Source: JBEHWX01 sp048498995
GTDB taxonomy: Bacteria > Bacteroidota > Ignavibacteria > OLB7
Reading direction: 5' to 3'
Length of the DNA: 64,000 nt
Assembly (NCBI GenBank): GCA_048498995.1
Contig: JBEHWX010000022.1
Coordinates: 1-64,000, forward strand
Each line of letters begins with the position of its first letter. Within the stretch, counting starts at the first letter, position 1. The position numbers were made by a program, and so were the translations under genes. The notes under the pieces were generated by a model. The model had not been told where the DNA came from. It made no database searches and saw only the letters and a list, made by a program, of their open reading frames with translations. Shown here in pieces: positions 27,301 to 36,489 of this stretch.

Positions 27301-30300
27301 GCGCATGAACGCCACCACCTTCGACGGCTGTCCCGGGATCTGACGGTCGTCCATGTCGCCGCCGCCGTGGAGGAAGAACTTCATCCGCTTGTAGTTGAAC
27401 AGGTCGAAGGCGCGCGGGCGGATCCTGACGGCGCCGCGGGCCTCGCCACGCTCCAGGTTCTTCACCCGGATCGAGAGGGACTGCTCGTTCTTCAGAATGT
27501 CCTGGTTGGTCGGATCGTACTCCTGGCGGAGTCCGGTCGGCAGCGCGTAGAAGTCGGGGGCGCTGGCGTTGTCCTCCAGGTTCACGAAGGCGATGTCGAG
27601 CTTCGGATCGCGGACGGTGTCGCCGACGACGGCGTTCATGTTCCGCCAGTCGGAGCCGACCAGGTTGAACTCGGCCATCCGGACGCGCACCGGCGAGGGG
27701 CTCTTGAACCAGACGCGGGCGAACTGGACGTTGGCGAACGACGGGTTGCCGACGGTCCGGTAGTTGGTCCGGATCGGGATCCGGTACTGCCGCCAGCCGT
27801 TGTTGCCGCTGCCGACGATCTGCGGGTTGCGCGTCGGGTCCGGATCGAGGTTCACCTCGTAGCGGAAGTAGGTGTTGTCCTGATCGAGGCTCTTGTTGCC
27901 GTTGAGATCCTCGGTGTCCGGGAACGGACCCCGCTCCTGCCCCACGTTCCCCTCCATGCCGTTGACCTTCTTGTAGTCGGACGGGGTGTCGCTGCCGTAG
28001 GCCGTGAAGGAGAAATCGTCCCGCATCGGATCGGGATCCCCCGGATCGAGCGCGCCGTAGCGCTCGATCTCCTTGGCGTTGCTCAGGCTGTCGATGCCGA
28101 CGTCCTCACCCTCGTTCAGGATGTCGTCCGGCTGCGAGTTGTTCGGCGTGATGCCGTCCTCGGTGTTGAGCTCCTGGTTCGGGATCACGTCCTCGGAGAT
28201 CTGGCCGAGGTCGATGTACATCTTGCCGCCGTTTCTGAGCACGTCGTCGGCGTTCGGCACCTGCATCGTGATCTCGATGTAGTCGATGTTCTCCTCGTCC
28301 AGGTTGGTCGTGTAGAACGAGAGGCTGCGCATCATGCCACCCCAGACCGAGTCGCGGAAGCCGGGGGCGCGGGAGTAGTTCGCTTCGTAGTCGAAGTTCG
28401 AGTTGTACATGCCGCGCTCGTTCGGATCGAAGATCAGATCCATCACCGGCGTCTTCTGGTTGCCGACCACGACGTTCCGGTTCGGCCAGATCTCGGTGGT
28501 CGGTGTCTCGGCCGGCGTGCGGTTGTACCAGTAGAAGAGTCCCTTGTAGGAGGCGCGGATCGAGTCGGCAAGGGCCGCCGAGGCGGAGTAGCCGATGGAG
28601 CTGTCGACCGGCGGGCTGGCCGGATGCCAGAGCGTGTACTGCTGTCCGAGCTGGATCTGCCGCTTGGCGCCGGACTCGAAGTCATCGATGTAGGCGGCTC
28701 CCTTCCCCTCGTCGCTGGCCACCAGGCTCTCCTTGGTGTTCGGGTTCGGCATCGTCATCGCCCATTCGCCGCGAAGGCTGAGGGAGGAGGGCTCCTTGGT
28801 GTCGATGAACGGGAGGGCGTCGATCGCCTTGGTGAGGAACTTGGCCTTGTACTCGAGCGATCCGTCGAAGCCGATCATCAGGTTGGTCACCGGCTCGTCG
28901 CCCGAATAGATCTGCACCTTCTCGGTCGGCAGGCTCTGGCTGTAACGCATCATCGTCATGCCGAGCTTCGAGGTCAGGTTCCGGGTGCTGAACAGATCGT
29001 AGTCGGCGCGCAGCCCGAGGAGGGTCTTCTGCGCCACCGTGTAGAAATCGTTCTGCTCGTACTCGACCACGAGGTTGCCGGTGGCGCTGTTGGCCTTCGG
29101 GGAGATCAGCGTCACCTCGCCGAAGACCGGGTCGACGCGGTAATCGAGCCCCTCGCGGAGCAGCTCGCCGTTGGCCGAGACCTTGATCGAGTTCGGGGCG
29201 AGGTTGAAGGCGCCGAGGGAGATCTTGCTGCCGCCGGTGCCGGCGATGTCGCCGGCGATCGTGTAGCGGCTGACCAGCGGATCGCGCTGCGCCTCGGTCG
29301 GCGTCAGGTCGTAGATCGCGTTGAGCACGTACTGCGAGGCGCTGGCCCCGAGCTCCGGCGATGCCAGCAGCCCCTTGCGGAACGGCTCGACCGACGGGAA
29401 GATGATCTCGCCGCTCGACGGATCGAAGAAATAGGGGGAGCGGATATCGAACACTCCGTCATGGCGCGCCTCGTTGGCGCTGTTCAGGCGGTCGACGCCG
29501 AGGATCGTCACCAGGCGGGGGCTGCCGGAGATCTTGAGCGCCTCGCTCGTATCCGGCGGCACGCCGTAGGTGATCCGGATCATCGAGCTGGCCAGGTCCA
29601 CGTTGCGCACCCCCTGGAGCTGGTAGATGTTCTTCATCTGCCGGCGCCAGAGCGTGGTGAAGCTCGGCTGCATGTTGCTGACGTAGACCAGCTTCAACAC
29701 CGCGATCGTCGAGTTGGTCGAGCTGGAATCCGGACGGGTGTTCGACAGCTCGCCGTAGGTCGACACGTTGGTCCGGTAGGCGACCGCGTACATCTTGTCC
29801 GGCTGGAGCGACTTGATCGTGAGGGTGCCGAGCTGCCGGTCGAACTCGTAGCGCTTCGGATCCAGGCGGATGAACTGTCCGCGCTGCACCGAGCCGGAGA
29901 TGGAGCTGACGGCGGTGGAGCGGAAGGAATCCTCGTACAGGCCGCGGTTGGAGGGGAGCTGCGGCAGATCCGCGTAGGCGATCGCCTTGAACTGCCCCGG
30001 CACCGATCCCTCCTTCACCTGCTCGTAGACCTCGATCTCCTTCACGTTGTACGGCTGCATGTCCGGCGAGGCGGCCGGCGGCGTTCTGCTGAAGAACTGA
30101 TCGTAGAAGGGGATGTAGGTCGTGTCCAGCCAGAAGTGGTTCGGCGCCCACTGATAGGGCTTGAGCGTCACCTGCGTCTTGACCGATCCGCCGTTGACGG
30201 TCACGGTCTTCCGCTCGCCGCGCTTCTGCGAGGCGATGGCGGTGAGGAAGAGGGGGCCGAACTTGAAGCTGGACTTGACGCCGAACAGGGTCTGGCTGCC

Positions 30301-31260
30301 GCCGATCAGGGTGCTCGGCGTCTGCAGCTGCACGTTGCCGGCCTCGACCCCCTGGATGATGTCGTCATCGCTCTCGGGGCCGCCGCCGAAGGCGATCTTC
30401 AGCTGGTTCTGGAAGTCGAGCGTGTTCTGCGTGTCGAAGTCCGCGTTGAGCTTCAGCTTGTCGCCGACCTTGCCGGAGACCGCGACCTGGATGTTCTGAT
30501 TGAAGAACGGGGCCGACTGCGTTGAGCCGCGGGCGTCGATCGAGGTGAGGTTGTTGTTGTCCCACTGCCACCCGGCGCTCACGTTGACCGAGCCGTTCAC
30601 GTTGATGCTGATCGTCGGGGCGCCGAAGATCGAGAAGATCGGGTTCTGCGGGATCGGGATATCGATCGAGGTCCCCTTGCCGATGATCTTCTCCAGGTCG
30701 TCCTTGGCGTCGCGCGGGGCGGTGTTGAGCTGATAGGCGCGGGCGCGATCCTCCCACATCCGGCGCTCCTGCTCGTGCTGGCGCTCGGCCAGAAAGTCGT
30801 CCAGCGACATGATGCGCGGCTGGCCGAGGGGACTGCCGAAGAGGCTCTCGTAGATCTCGACGGTGTTGGAGCTGGTGTCGAACTGCACCGAGTGCCGGTA
30901 GGCGTTATCGGGGAGCGCGGGGGAGAAGGGGGAGAGGGGAACTCTCGGCAGAACGGGGATCTGCTCGGGATTCTCCGGGCGGGACGTGGAATCCGACTGC
31001 GCCGCGGCCGGAGCCGAGGCGAGCATCCACGCGGCCAGGAGCGCGCCGCACAGACGCAGGCCGACGATGACCGGCCCAGCGATGACCGGCCCAGCGATGA
31101 CCGGCCCGGCGACGCGCGCCGGAGCGCCGATCGGCGAGCCGGACGTGCCTCGGTCGAGCCGGCGGGCGTCCGGCGCGATGCGATGCGGGAATCGGAGCAC
31201 CGCGCGGCGCGCGGCGGCAACGAAAGTATTCTTGGTGCTCAAGACGAGTTTCGAGGGCAT
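24379..31260 (-). CDS. sprA: SprA, outer-membrane translocon of the type IX secretion system
   Basis: SprA is the giant outer-membrane barrel through which type IX cargo leaves the cell, and it is also required for gliding in some Bacteroidota. The 2293-residue length is typical. Many alternating hydrophobic and aromatic beta-strand stretches cover the whole protein, and it ends with KVGVDIRVGISGGR, a strand-like C terminus. The hydrophobic signal segment LRLCGALLAAWMLASAPAAAQ lies at about 67-88, after an unusually long Arg-rich leader. That leader includes three tandem copies of AGPVI, encoded by 15-bp repeats. No alternative ATG between the leader and the signal is evident. No other type IX gene is in the window, and the gene appears monocistronic. 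Confidence 0.92.
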   Translation of the reverse strand: MPSKLVLSTKNTFVAAARRAVLRFPHRIAPDARRLDRGTSGSPIGAPARVAGPVIAGPVIAGPVIVGLRLCGALLAAWMLASAPAAAQSDSTSRPENPEQIPVLPRVPLSPFSPALPDNAYRHSVQFDTSSNTVEIYESLFGSPLGQPRIMSLDDFLAERQHEQERRMWEDRARAYQLNTAPRDAKDDLEKIIGKGTSIDIPIPQNPIFSIFGAPTISINVNGSVNVSAGWQWDNNNLTSIDARGSTQSAPFFNQNIQVAVSGKVGDKLKLNADFDTQNTLDFQNQLKIAFGGGPESDDDIIQGVEAGNVQLQTPSTLIGGSQTLFGVKSSFKFGPLFLTAIASQKRGERKTVTVNGGSVKTQVTLKPYQWAPNHFWLDTTYIPFYDQFFSRTPPAASPDMQPYNVKEIEVYEQVKEGSVPGQFKAIAYADLPQLPSNRGLYEDSFRSTAVSSISGSVQRGQFIRLDPKRYEFDRQLGTLTIKSLQPDKMYAVAYRTNVSTYGELSNTRPDSSSTNSTIAVLKLVYVSNMQPSFTTLWRRQMKNIYQLQGVRNVDLASSMIRITYGVPPDTSEALKISGSPRLVTILGVDRLNSANEARHDGVFDIRSPYFFDPSSGEIIFPSVEPFRKGLLASPELGASASQYVLNAIYDLTPTEAQRDPLVSRYTIAGDIAGTGGSKISLGAFNLAPNSIKVSANGELLREGLDYRVDPVFGEVTLISPKANSATGNLVVEYEQNDFYTVAQKTLLGLRADYDLFSTRNLTSKLGMTMMRYSQSLPTEKVQIYSGDEPVTNLMIGFDGSLEYKAKFLTKAIDALPFIDTKEPSSLSLRGEWAMTMPNPNTKESLVASDEGKGAAYIDDFESGAKRQIQLGQQYTLWHPASPPVDSSIGYSASAALADSIRASYKGLFYWYNRTPAETPTTEIWPNRNVVVGNQKTPVMDLIFDPNERGMYNSNFDYEANYSRAPGFRDSVWGGMMRSLSFYTTNLDEENIDYIEITMQVPNADDVLRNGGKMYIDLGQISEDVIPNQELNTEDGITPNNSQPDDILNEGEDVGIDSLSNAKEIERYGALDPGDPDPMRDDFSFTAYGSDTPSDYKKVNGMEGNVGQERGPFPDTEDLNGNKSLDQDNTYFRYEVNLDPDPTRNPQIVGSGNNGWRQYRIPIRTNYRTVGNPSFANVQFARVWFKSPSPVRVRMAEFNLVGSDWRNMNAVVGDTVRDPKLDIAFVNLEDNASAPDFYALPTGLRQEYDPTNQDILKNEQSLSIRVKNLERGEARGAVRIRPRAFDLFNYKRMKFFLHGGGDMDDRQIPGQPSKVVAFMRFGWDSLNYYEYRVPLLSGWHEHTINFPDLTAIKQLRSSGTNGAKQFFDVPNGEAGSQFAILGLPSLTRIQFVAFGVENTAYPGALTTTMWVDELRVVGAEDADDWAATLAFGAKLADLGNVTVNYTKSNPNFHRLEDRFGNRVESTNWSMNSVFQLEKFLPNSFKGSSVPFTYNHVEKLDKPRYVAESDVDVEGAVQQILAKPGVGDVERVRQADSLRTATQTLVVQDAFAFSNFRLAFPGQNWWVRDIFNRFTFGFNYDQTRERSPLVEERFQWNWDFKGQYSVNIPPNFDLRLFGKVLDSVPVLNFWKDFRINFLPSTFTATTGVHRERKTEQLRDLLEPSPVVRDFRATRGAQFNWRMTEGGIVNLTTDYSLDARSLLTNLETDSLGRQRGSGEITRDLFFNEGRLFNFGLDNDLAQSITFNTRPRIPFIPDIDRYVTPSARYKVTYNWQDQLSPTIGLGSYTKSAQWSSTSTLGLDVRLRQIGNILFGEGPNGRTKPDSVSEGALTSILRYLIKIPILDFETIRFQYNQNNGSKNPGVVGSTGISNLWGRSLLFRSESPDFGPGAAYQLGLTSDPHGTLDFGLKSGFPFVSVTEHQGIRAPNIYVQDNYSQKNTLTASTERGLWPGASLSLNWSVDWGYNNNYSVTTNANGFIDSISTPLLTGNVSRTYLSLPDLFFINVFHNDIEGVVDEYRRRKDELAPPVLAGNTAADSAAYSLVARAYNQRLTSLQSEVFEKQLEAFNWLPGDIGRYLPRMNWNFQWNGLEKLPLISGWAQSVSLRHAYIGKYSRNYRASDEGEVPETQTVTRGFQPLVQLTITGKPDVFKGTATGSISYNSTTDFALVAAARAEVSQELKNEMQAQFSYQRRGLNFPIFGLNLKNDIEFSLTFSYSRNNRKRFNLVDFTPDGNNDGSTRLSFRPSARYSLSNTVTASAFVSYDATIPDAEGSRDIKRSTTKVGVDIRVGISGGR
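31066..31110. repeat. Three tandem 15-bp units inside the 5' end of sprA
   Basis: GATGACCGGCCCAGC is repeated at 31066-31080 and 31081-31095, with one change at 31096-31110. It encodes AGPVI repeats before the signal peptide. Confidence 0.9.
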
Positions 31261-31878
31261 GACGAGTAACTGTGCTCGCGTCGTGACCGGGTGTGCCGGA
31301 ATGCATGTTCCGGCCGGCGGTCCGCGCGCAACCGCACGATGGCGTGCGTTAGGGCTTGCGCGTGGTCCGGCATCTCATCGCGGACGGCATGGGAAGCGTC
31401 GTTCCCGCGGCCGGCGGCGTCGGGCGGCCGCGAGGATCGTGGCGCTCGGACGTATGCCATCGGTGTGCCGCGGATACGGCATGGGCCGCTTCCGGGCCCG
31501 GATCACGCGCGCGGACGAGATCGTCCGCAGTCGACCATCGACCGGAGTCTCCGACCATCGGTTGTCGACCAGAGGTCACCGACCTTGGGTCACCGGCGGT
31601 CATCGACCGGACGGGCGATCGACGCGAGCGCGTGAAAGTACGATGAGAAGCGGTAGCAAGACTCGAATACCTCAGGCCTCCTTGAAGCGAACAGGAATAC
31701 GAACTGTCGATGAACGATGAGTTGAGACGTGGTCCTGGCGTTCATCCCGCCGCGGTGGCCGGCCTCCGCGCGGCTTGCCGGCGGGGCTTCGGCGCGCGCT
31801 TCACGGCTGCTGCGTGCTGCTCGTGTCGGCCGGCATGCCGGCGCGCGCGACCACCTGGAAACGGCGGCAAGAATGCGA
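31261..31878. other. Intergenic region between sprA and the BY-kinase gene
   Basis: There is no supported gene. Around 31530-31615 the words CGACCATCG, CATCGACC and GTCACCG recur irregularly in both orientations, giving degenerate repeats. The sprA promoter should lie near 31270-31350, but no clear elements are assigned. Confidence 0.5.
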
Positions 31879-31940
31879 CCGGTGGCCGGCTCCGTACAAG
31901 GTAAAACACTTTCCCCTGATCACGCGGAGCCGGCCACCGG
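31879..31940. repeat. 16-bp perfect inverted repeat with a 30-base loop
   Basis: Arms 31879-31894 and 31925-31940 (CCGGTGGCCGGCTCCG and its complement) are perfect. The loop is comparatively A/T-rich. It starts 18 bases past the BY-kinase stop on the minus strand. It may terminate transcription or stabilise the 3' end. There is no U tract. Confidence 0.75.
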
Positions 31941-31958
31941 CGCGGCTGAGTCACGATG

Positions 31959-34508
31959 CTATGCGACGTCTTCGGTCTCTTTCTTCGAGCTGCGGCGCTT
32001 CCGGCCGTACTTGTCCTCCCCCTGGCCGTAGTAGCTGTAGTACTTGTAGTAGTGGTAGTACTTGTAGCCACCGTAGCCGTAGCTCTGCGACGCGTTGAAG
32101 TCGTTGAGCACCACGCCGAGCGGCGGAACGAACACCCGCTCCAGATCCTCGTGCGTGCGCTGGAGGAACTCGAGCTTGGTCTGATGCGCGCGCACGACGA
32201 CGATCGTGGCGTCGACCACGGTCGAGAGGATCACCGCGTCGGTCACGGCGCCGACCGGCGGTGAGTCGAGGATGATCGTGTCGAAGCGATCCTTCAGATC
32301 CTCCAGCAACTGGATCATCCGGTGCGAGCCGAGCAGCTCCGACGGGTTCGGCGGGATCGAGCCGGAGCGGAGCAGCCAGAGGTTCGGGATGCCGCTGGGG
32401 ACGATCGACTCGTCGAGCGTGGAGTTCTCGACCAGGCAGTTGACCAGCCCCGGCTCCTTGTGGAGCCCGAAGATCGAGTGGAGGATCGGACGGCGAAGGT
32501 CGCAGTCGACCAGGAGCGTGCGATTGCCGCTCTGGGCCATCACGATCGAGAGATTCGAGGAGGTCGTCGACTTTCCTTCCTGCGGCACCGAGCTGGTGAC
32601 CAGGATCAGGCGGATCTTCTTCTCGATCGAGGCGAAGCTCACCGCCGTTCTGAGCGAGCGGTACGATTCGGCGATCGGCGAGCGGGCCGCGATATGGCTG
32701 ATCATGTGGGGCGAGAGCTTCTTGGCCTCCTCCCCCTCGGCCTCCGGCTGCAGCAGCAGATCCTCCGGGATCAGCGGGATCGCCGTGAGCACGGTGAAGC
32801 CGTTCTTCTGCAGGTCGTCCGGCGAGTGCACCGTCGTGTCGGTGAAGGCGATCAGCAGCACGATGCCGACGCCGATGGCGAAGCCGACCACCGAGCCGGT
32901 GATGATGTTGGCGATCCGGTTCGGGCTGATCGGCTTGCGGTCCGGCTGCGCCGGATCGATGATCCGGACGTTGGAGAAGACCGACTGCTCCTCGAGCACC
33001 TTCTTGTTGTATTCGTCGTTGAGCTGGAGATAGATCTTCTCCAGACCCTCCTTCTCGCGCTTGATCCGCTCCATTCCGAGGCTCTGCTCCGGGATGCTGG
33101 CCAGGCGCTGCTCGATCTCCGAGCGTGCCTGGTTGATCGCCGCCAGCTGCGCGCGGAGCGCCTGGAGGTTGATCTCCTCCTCGAAGATCTTCTGGCGCAG
33201 CGTGTTGAGCGCGCCGGTCGGATCGCTGCCGCCGGTGGCCTGCACGGCCCCCAGACGGGAATTCTTCGCCTTGGAGACCTCCACGTCCAGCTTCGCCTTC
33301 AGGTCGGCGATCTGGCTCTCGAGGCTCTTGAGCATGTTCTGGTACCACACCTCGCTGGCGCGCGGCGGGTTGCTGGTGATCACCATCTGGCGCTGCACCG
33401 AGAGGTTGGCAATCTGCGCCTGCATCCCCTCGATCACCTTCGAGGAGGATGAGGCCACCTCCATCGAGAAGGTGCTGTCGATGCCGCTCAGCTGCGCGCG
33501 ATACTCGTTCAGACGGCGCGAGACGGTCGAGATCTGGATCTGGGCCTGGTTGGCGTCCTGATCGAGCTTCGACTTGGAGGAGACCAGGTCGCCGGTCTGC
33601 AGCTCGGGGCCGATGATCCGGTGGGTCTGCTGGAAGTTCTTGAGCTCCACCTCCTGGCGGCCGAGCGAGTCCCCGGTGCTCCGGAGCTTCTCCTCGACGA
33701 ACTCCTTGACCGACTTGGCCTTGGAGCGGTTCTGCAGGCGGTTGTCGGTCTCGTAGACGCCGGCGTAGATGTTCAGCAGGAGCGCCGCCTCGTTCGGATC
33801 GCCGGTCTGCGCGGTCACCTGGATGATGTCCGCGTCCTTGGCGGTCTTGACCACCACCGACTTCTTGATGGCGCGGAAGAGCCGGTCCATCACGAAGCTG
33901 TACCGCGATTCCGGGGAGAGATTCCGCTTCTTCTTTTTCATCTCCAGCTCGGCCGAGGCGATCATCGGGATCACCGAGTCGCGGCTGGTGGTATCGAGGA
34001 AGCGGCGGGCGATCATGGTGCGGGCGGTCTTCTCCACGATCGGGCGCGAGGTGAACACCTGCAGCTCCTTCTGGAGCTGGCGTCCCGGGGACTGCCATCC
34101 GCCGCCGCCGCCGAGGATCGGCTCGATCGACTCGTCACGCTCGTTGACGGTGATCTGCAGCGACGACTCGTAGACGAAGGGGAGCGAATAGGTATAGAAG
34201 GCGGAGCCGACGCCGGCGATCAGCAGACAGGCGAGGATCACCCATTTGCCGCGCCAGATGAGGGCCAGATAGTCGAGAAAGCTGAGACGGCTCCGCTCCT
34301 CGCTCTCGGCCATGCGCTGGCGGTTGAGCTCAAAGACCTGCTGCTCGCGCTGCACCTGCATCGGTTGCACGCGCGTGCCGTTGGTGTATGCGTCGCCGTT
34401 GGCGCTGCCGTTACCGTTGCCATTACCATTGGCGTGGCCGTAGGGGGAAAGGCCGCTACCGTCGTGATATCCGTTCGGGTCGTTCGGCATGCTCTCCGGA
34501 GGCATCAT
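31959..34508 (-). CDS. Wzc-like polysaccharide co-polymerase and BY-tyrosine kinase
   Basis: This 849-residue inner-membrane protein controls chain length and export of a capsule or exopolysaccharide. A Wzz domain with a first membrane segment near 88-108 is followed by a long periplasmic coiled-coil region and a second membrane segment near 530-550. The cytoplasmic tyrosine kinase has Walker A SSVPQEGKST at 639-648, the A' motif VDCD at 667-670 and Walker B FDTIILDSPP at 742-751. The tail at about 809-834 contains 12 tyrosines, the autophosphorylation cluster. Gly/Asn-rich low complexity fills residues 20-45. No Wza, Wzx or Wzy gene is adjacent. ATGs at 34508 and 34490 are both possible starts. 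Confidence 0.93.
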   Translation of the reverse strand: MMPPESMPNDPNGYHDGSGLSPYGHANGNGNGNGSANGDAYTNGTRVQPMQVQREQQVFELNRQRMAESEERSRLSFLDYLALIWRGKWVILACLLIAGVGSAFYTYSLPFVYESSLQITVNERDESIEPILGGGGGWQSPGRQLQKELQVFTSRPIVEKTARTMIARRFLDTTSRDSVIPMIASAELEMKKKKRNLSPESRYSFVMDRLFRAIKKSVVVKTAKDADIIQVTAQTGDPNEAALLLNIYAGVYETDNRLQNRSKAKSVKEFVEEKLRSTGDSLGRQEVELKNFQQTHRIIGPELQTGDLVSSKSKLDQDANQAQIQISTVSRRLNEYRAQLSGIDSTFSMEVASSSSKVIEGMQAQIANLSVQRQMVITSNPPRASEVWYQNMLKSLESQIADLKAKLDVEVSKAKNSRLGAVQATGGSDPTGALNTLRQKIFEEEINLQALRAQLAAINQARSEIEQRLASIPEQSLGMERIKREKEGLEKIYLQLNDEYNKKVLEEQSVFSNVRIIDPAQPDRKPISPNRIANIITGSVVGFAIGVGIVLLIAFTDTTVHSPDDLQKNGFTVLTAIPLIPEDLLLQPEAEGEEAKKLSPHMISHIAARSPIAESYRSLRTAVSFASIEKKIRLILVTSSVPQEGKSTTSSNLSIVMAQSGNRTLLVDCDLRRPILHSIFGLHKEPGLVNCLVENSTLDESIVPSGIPNLWLLRSGSIPPNPSELLGSHRMIQLLEDLKDRFDTIILDSPPVGAVTDAVILSTVVDATIVVVRAHQTKLEFLQRTHEDLERVFVPPLGVVLNDFNASQSYGYGGYKYYHYYKYYSYYGQGEDKYGRKRRSSKKETEDVA

Positions 34509-34709
34509 TGTCGGGGCTCCATCTGATCGTAATGTGCCAATATATCGGTATCCCCGTCATAGGGGCAATCAAATTCCTGGTCATCCGGACCAGGGGCATG
34601 GCGCGGACCAAGGGGGCGCCCGGCCGCGCTTCCGCGCGCTCCGATTGCCCGTTCCGACATCGATTTCGAGGGCTCCGGTCACCCCGTTCGGGGCGCTCCG
34701 GCGGCCGTT

Positions 34710-35909
34710 CTAACGCGCGTCCTCGCGGCCGGTTGCCGGCCCGCCGGTTGCCGGCCCGCCGGTTGCCGGCCCGCCGATGGTCGCGCGCTCCATGGTGCTT
34801 TGTCCGGAGGTCTCCGCCCGATCCGCCGAACCGGCGGCGGGCATCTCCCCGGCGCCGTCCCGACGCTCGCCGCGGAGCGCGTCGAGCACGGAGCGCCGCT
34901 CCCGGATGCCGAGCAGCAGCCCGACGACGATGATCGCCAGGTATGGGGCGCCGTGGGTCACCACGCCGAAGGCGGCCGCCGTGGCGACCGGGACGCGGTA
35001 GATTCCCACGAGGGTCGCCTGCGCCGCGGCGTGATAGAGGCCGAGCGCCCCCGGCGTCGGCGCGATCGCCGTGGCGACCGCGGTGGCCCCCAGCACCGTC
35101 AGGGCATCGGCCGGACCGAGTCCGGCACTTCCGTCGAGGCCGAAGGCGAGCAGGCCGAACCAGACCGAGAGCCAGTAGCCGGTCCAGATCGCGATCGTCC
35201 AGAAGATGTTCAGGAGCGCGCCGCGGCTCCCCTGAAGGGTGATCCCCTGACTGAATCCGAGGAGGATCGCCTCGAGTCGCGCGGTGATCGACGGGGGAAG
35301 TCGGTGCTGAACGGACCTCAGCAGACGCTGACCGATTCCGGTGCGGGCCACCACGACCAGCGCAGCCACCAGGACAACGATCGGGAGCGCGAGTTTAACG
35401 AGGATCTCCCTCGGCGTGTATCCCGGGATCAGCTCGGCCACCCGCCCCGGCAGCAGCAGGAGCATCAGCAGGAAGACCGCCATGAGCGTCAGCATGTCGA
35501 GCACCCGCTCGACCGCTACGGCCGCCAGCAGCGGGGCATAGGGGCGGTTCTCCCGCTGGGCCAGCACGTAGGGGCGCACCAGCTCGCCGCTGCGCGGGAT
35601 CAGGTTGTTCATCATGTAGCCGATGACGGTCGCCGAAAAGGCGTTCATCAGGCCGATCGAGGCTCCGTCGACGATCAGGTAGCGCCAGCGGACGGCGCGC
35701 GCCAGGTGAGCGGCGAAGGTCACCGCCACGGCCGCGGCGATCCAGCCCGGGTTCGCCCGCGAAATGCCGGAGATGAGGTCACCCCAGGTGAGCTTGCCGA
35801 GCGTGTACCAGAGAGAGACGCCGAGAATGAGAAGGAGAACGACCGCGCGGAGCCCGCGACGGCGCCAGACCGGCTGCGGCTGGCGTCGGATGTCGGCGGG
35901 GTCGGTCAT
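34710..35909 (-). CDS. Flippase-like integral membrane protein (lysylphosphatidylglycerol synthase TM/UPF0104 family)
   Basis: The protein has 399 residues with about eight to nine membrane helices. The family-typical core includes RAVRWRYLI, GYMMNNLIPRSGELVRPYVLAQREN and VERVLDMLTLM. Related proteins act as lipid flippases or lack a proven role. The start is the ATG at 35909 (MTDPADIRR), placing the first helix at about residues 19-37. The C terminus carries three GPATG repeats from 15-bp tandem DNA repeats just before the stop. Its proximity to the BY-kinase suggests, but does not show, a role in surface polysaccharide or lipid handling. Confidence 0.85.
   Translation of the reverse strand: MTDPADIRRQPQPVWRRRGLRAVVLLLILGVSLWYTLGKLTWGDLISGISRANPGWIAAAVAVTFAAHLARAVRWRYLIVDGASIGLMNAFSATVIGYMMNNLIPRSGELVRPYVLAQRENRPYAPLLAAVAVERVLDMLTLMAVFLLMLLLLPGRVAELIPGYTPREILVKLALPIVVLVAALVVVARTGIGQRLLRSVQHRLPPSITARLEAILLGFSQGITLQGSRGALLNIFWTIAIWTGYWLSVWFGLLAFGLDGSAGLGPADALTVLGATAVATAIAPTPGALGLYHAAAQATLVGIYRVPVATAAAFGVVTHGAPYLAIIVVGLLLGIRERRSVLDALRGERRDGAGEMPAAGSADRAETSGQSTMERATIGGPATGGPATGGPATGREDAR
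34731..34775. repeat. Three identical 15-bp units at the 3' end of the flippase-like gene
   Basis: GGTTGCCGGCCCGCC repeats three times without change at 34731-34745, 34746-34760 and 34761-34775, encoding GGPAT repeats in the protein tail. Confidence 0.92.
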
Positions 35910-36057
35910 CTGGGGAAGGGATGGAATATGCCGGCGGCCGGCCGGGAGGCCGGCCGCGCGAATCTGTCGGACGGATGCGATCGCGGCGAGCCAGCCGCCA
36001 CGGTCGCGCGCGAGGCCGCGGTCATGGCGACGCGGCGGCGATGTCACCGACGTGGGG

Positions 36058-36366
36058 CTACCACTTCAGCAGGTTCACCTCGTCGAGGTAGACGGTCTGC
36101 TTGTTCCGGAACAGCGCCAGGACGATCGCCAGCCCCACGGCCGCCTCGGCCGCGGCGACGGTCATCACCAGCAGCACCATGATCTGGCCGGCCATGTCAC
36201 CCAGATACTGGCTGAAGGCGACCAGCGTCAGGTTGACGGCGTTGAGCATCAGCTCGACGCACATGAAGATGATGATCGCGTTACGACGCGTGACCACCCC
36301 GACCGCGCCGATCAGGAAGACCACCGCGCTCAGGATCAGGTAATATTCTATGGAAATCGACTGCAT
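36058..36366 (-). CDS. nuoK: NADH-quinone oxidoreductase subunit K
   Basis: NuoK is a membrane subunit of respiratory complex I that takes part in proton translocation. The 102 residues form three helices and contain the conserved glutamates in FMCVELMLNAVNL and AAAEAAVGLAI. Length and motifs are normal. It follows nuoJ by 123 bases. The usual downstream nuoL, nuoM and nuoN genes are not here; the next gene is the flippase-like protein. Confidence 0.96.
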   Translation of the reverse strand: MQSISIEYYLILSAVVFLIGAVGVVTRRNAIIIFMCVELMLNAVNLTLVAFSQYLGDMAGQIMVLLVMTVAAAEAAVGLAIVLALFRNKQTVYLDEVNLLKW

Positions 36367-36489
36367 ACGGATCGCAATCCAGCTACGAGTGGAAGGGAAG
36401 CTGTCTCTCGGAGAATCCGCTCCGGAACGCCGCTTCCGGAGGGAGCTCCCGGCGGGGGAGATCTCCGGAGGGAACGATCCCCGGAAGGA

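Noticed and set aside
24214..30525. A 2103-codon open frame on the plus strand, antisense to sprA
   Set aside because: Its product is a Arg/Val/Glu-rich shadow with no motif, while the minus strand encodes recognisable SprA over the same bases. Long antisense frames are expected in GC-rich genes with strong third-position bias.
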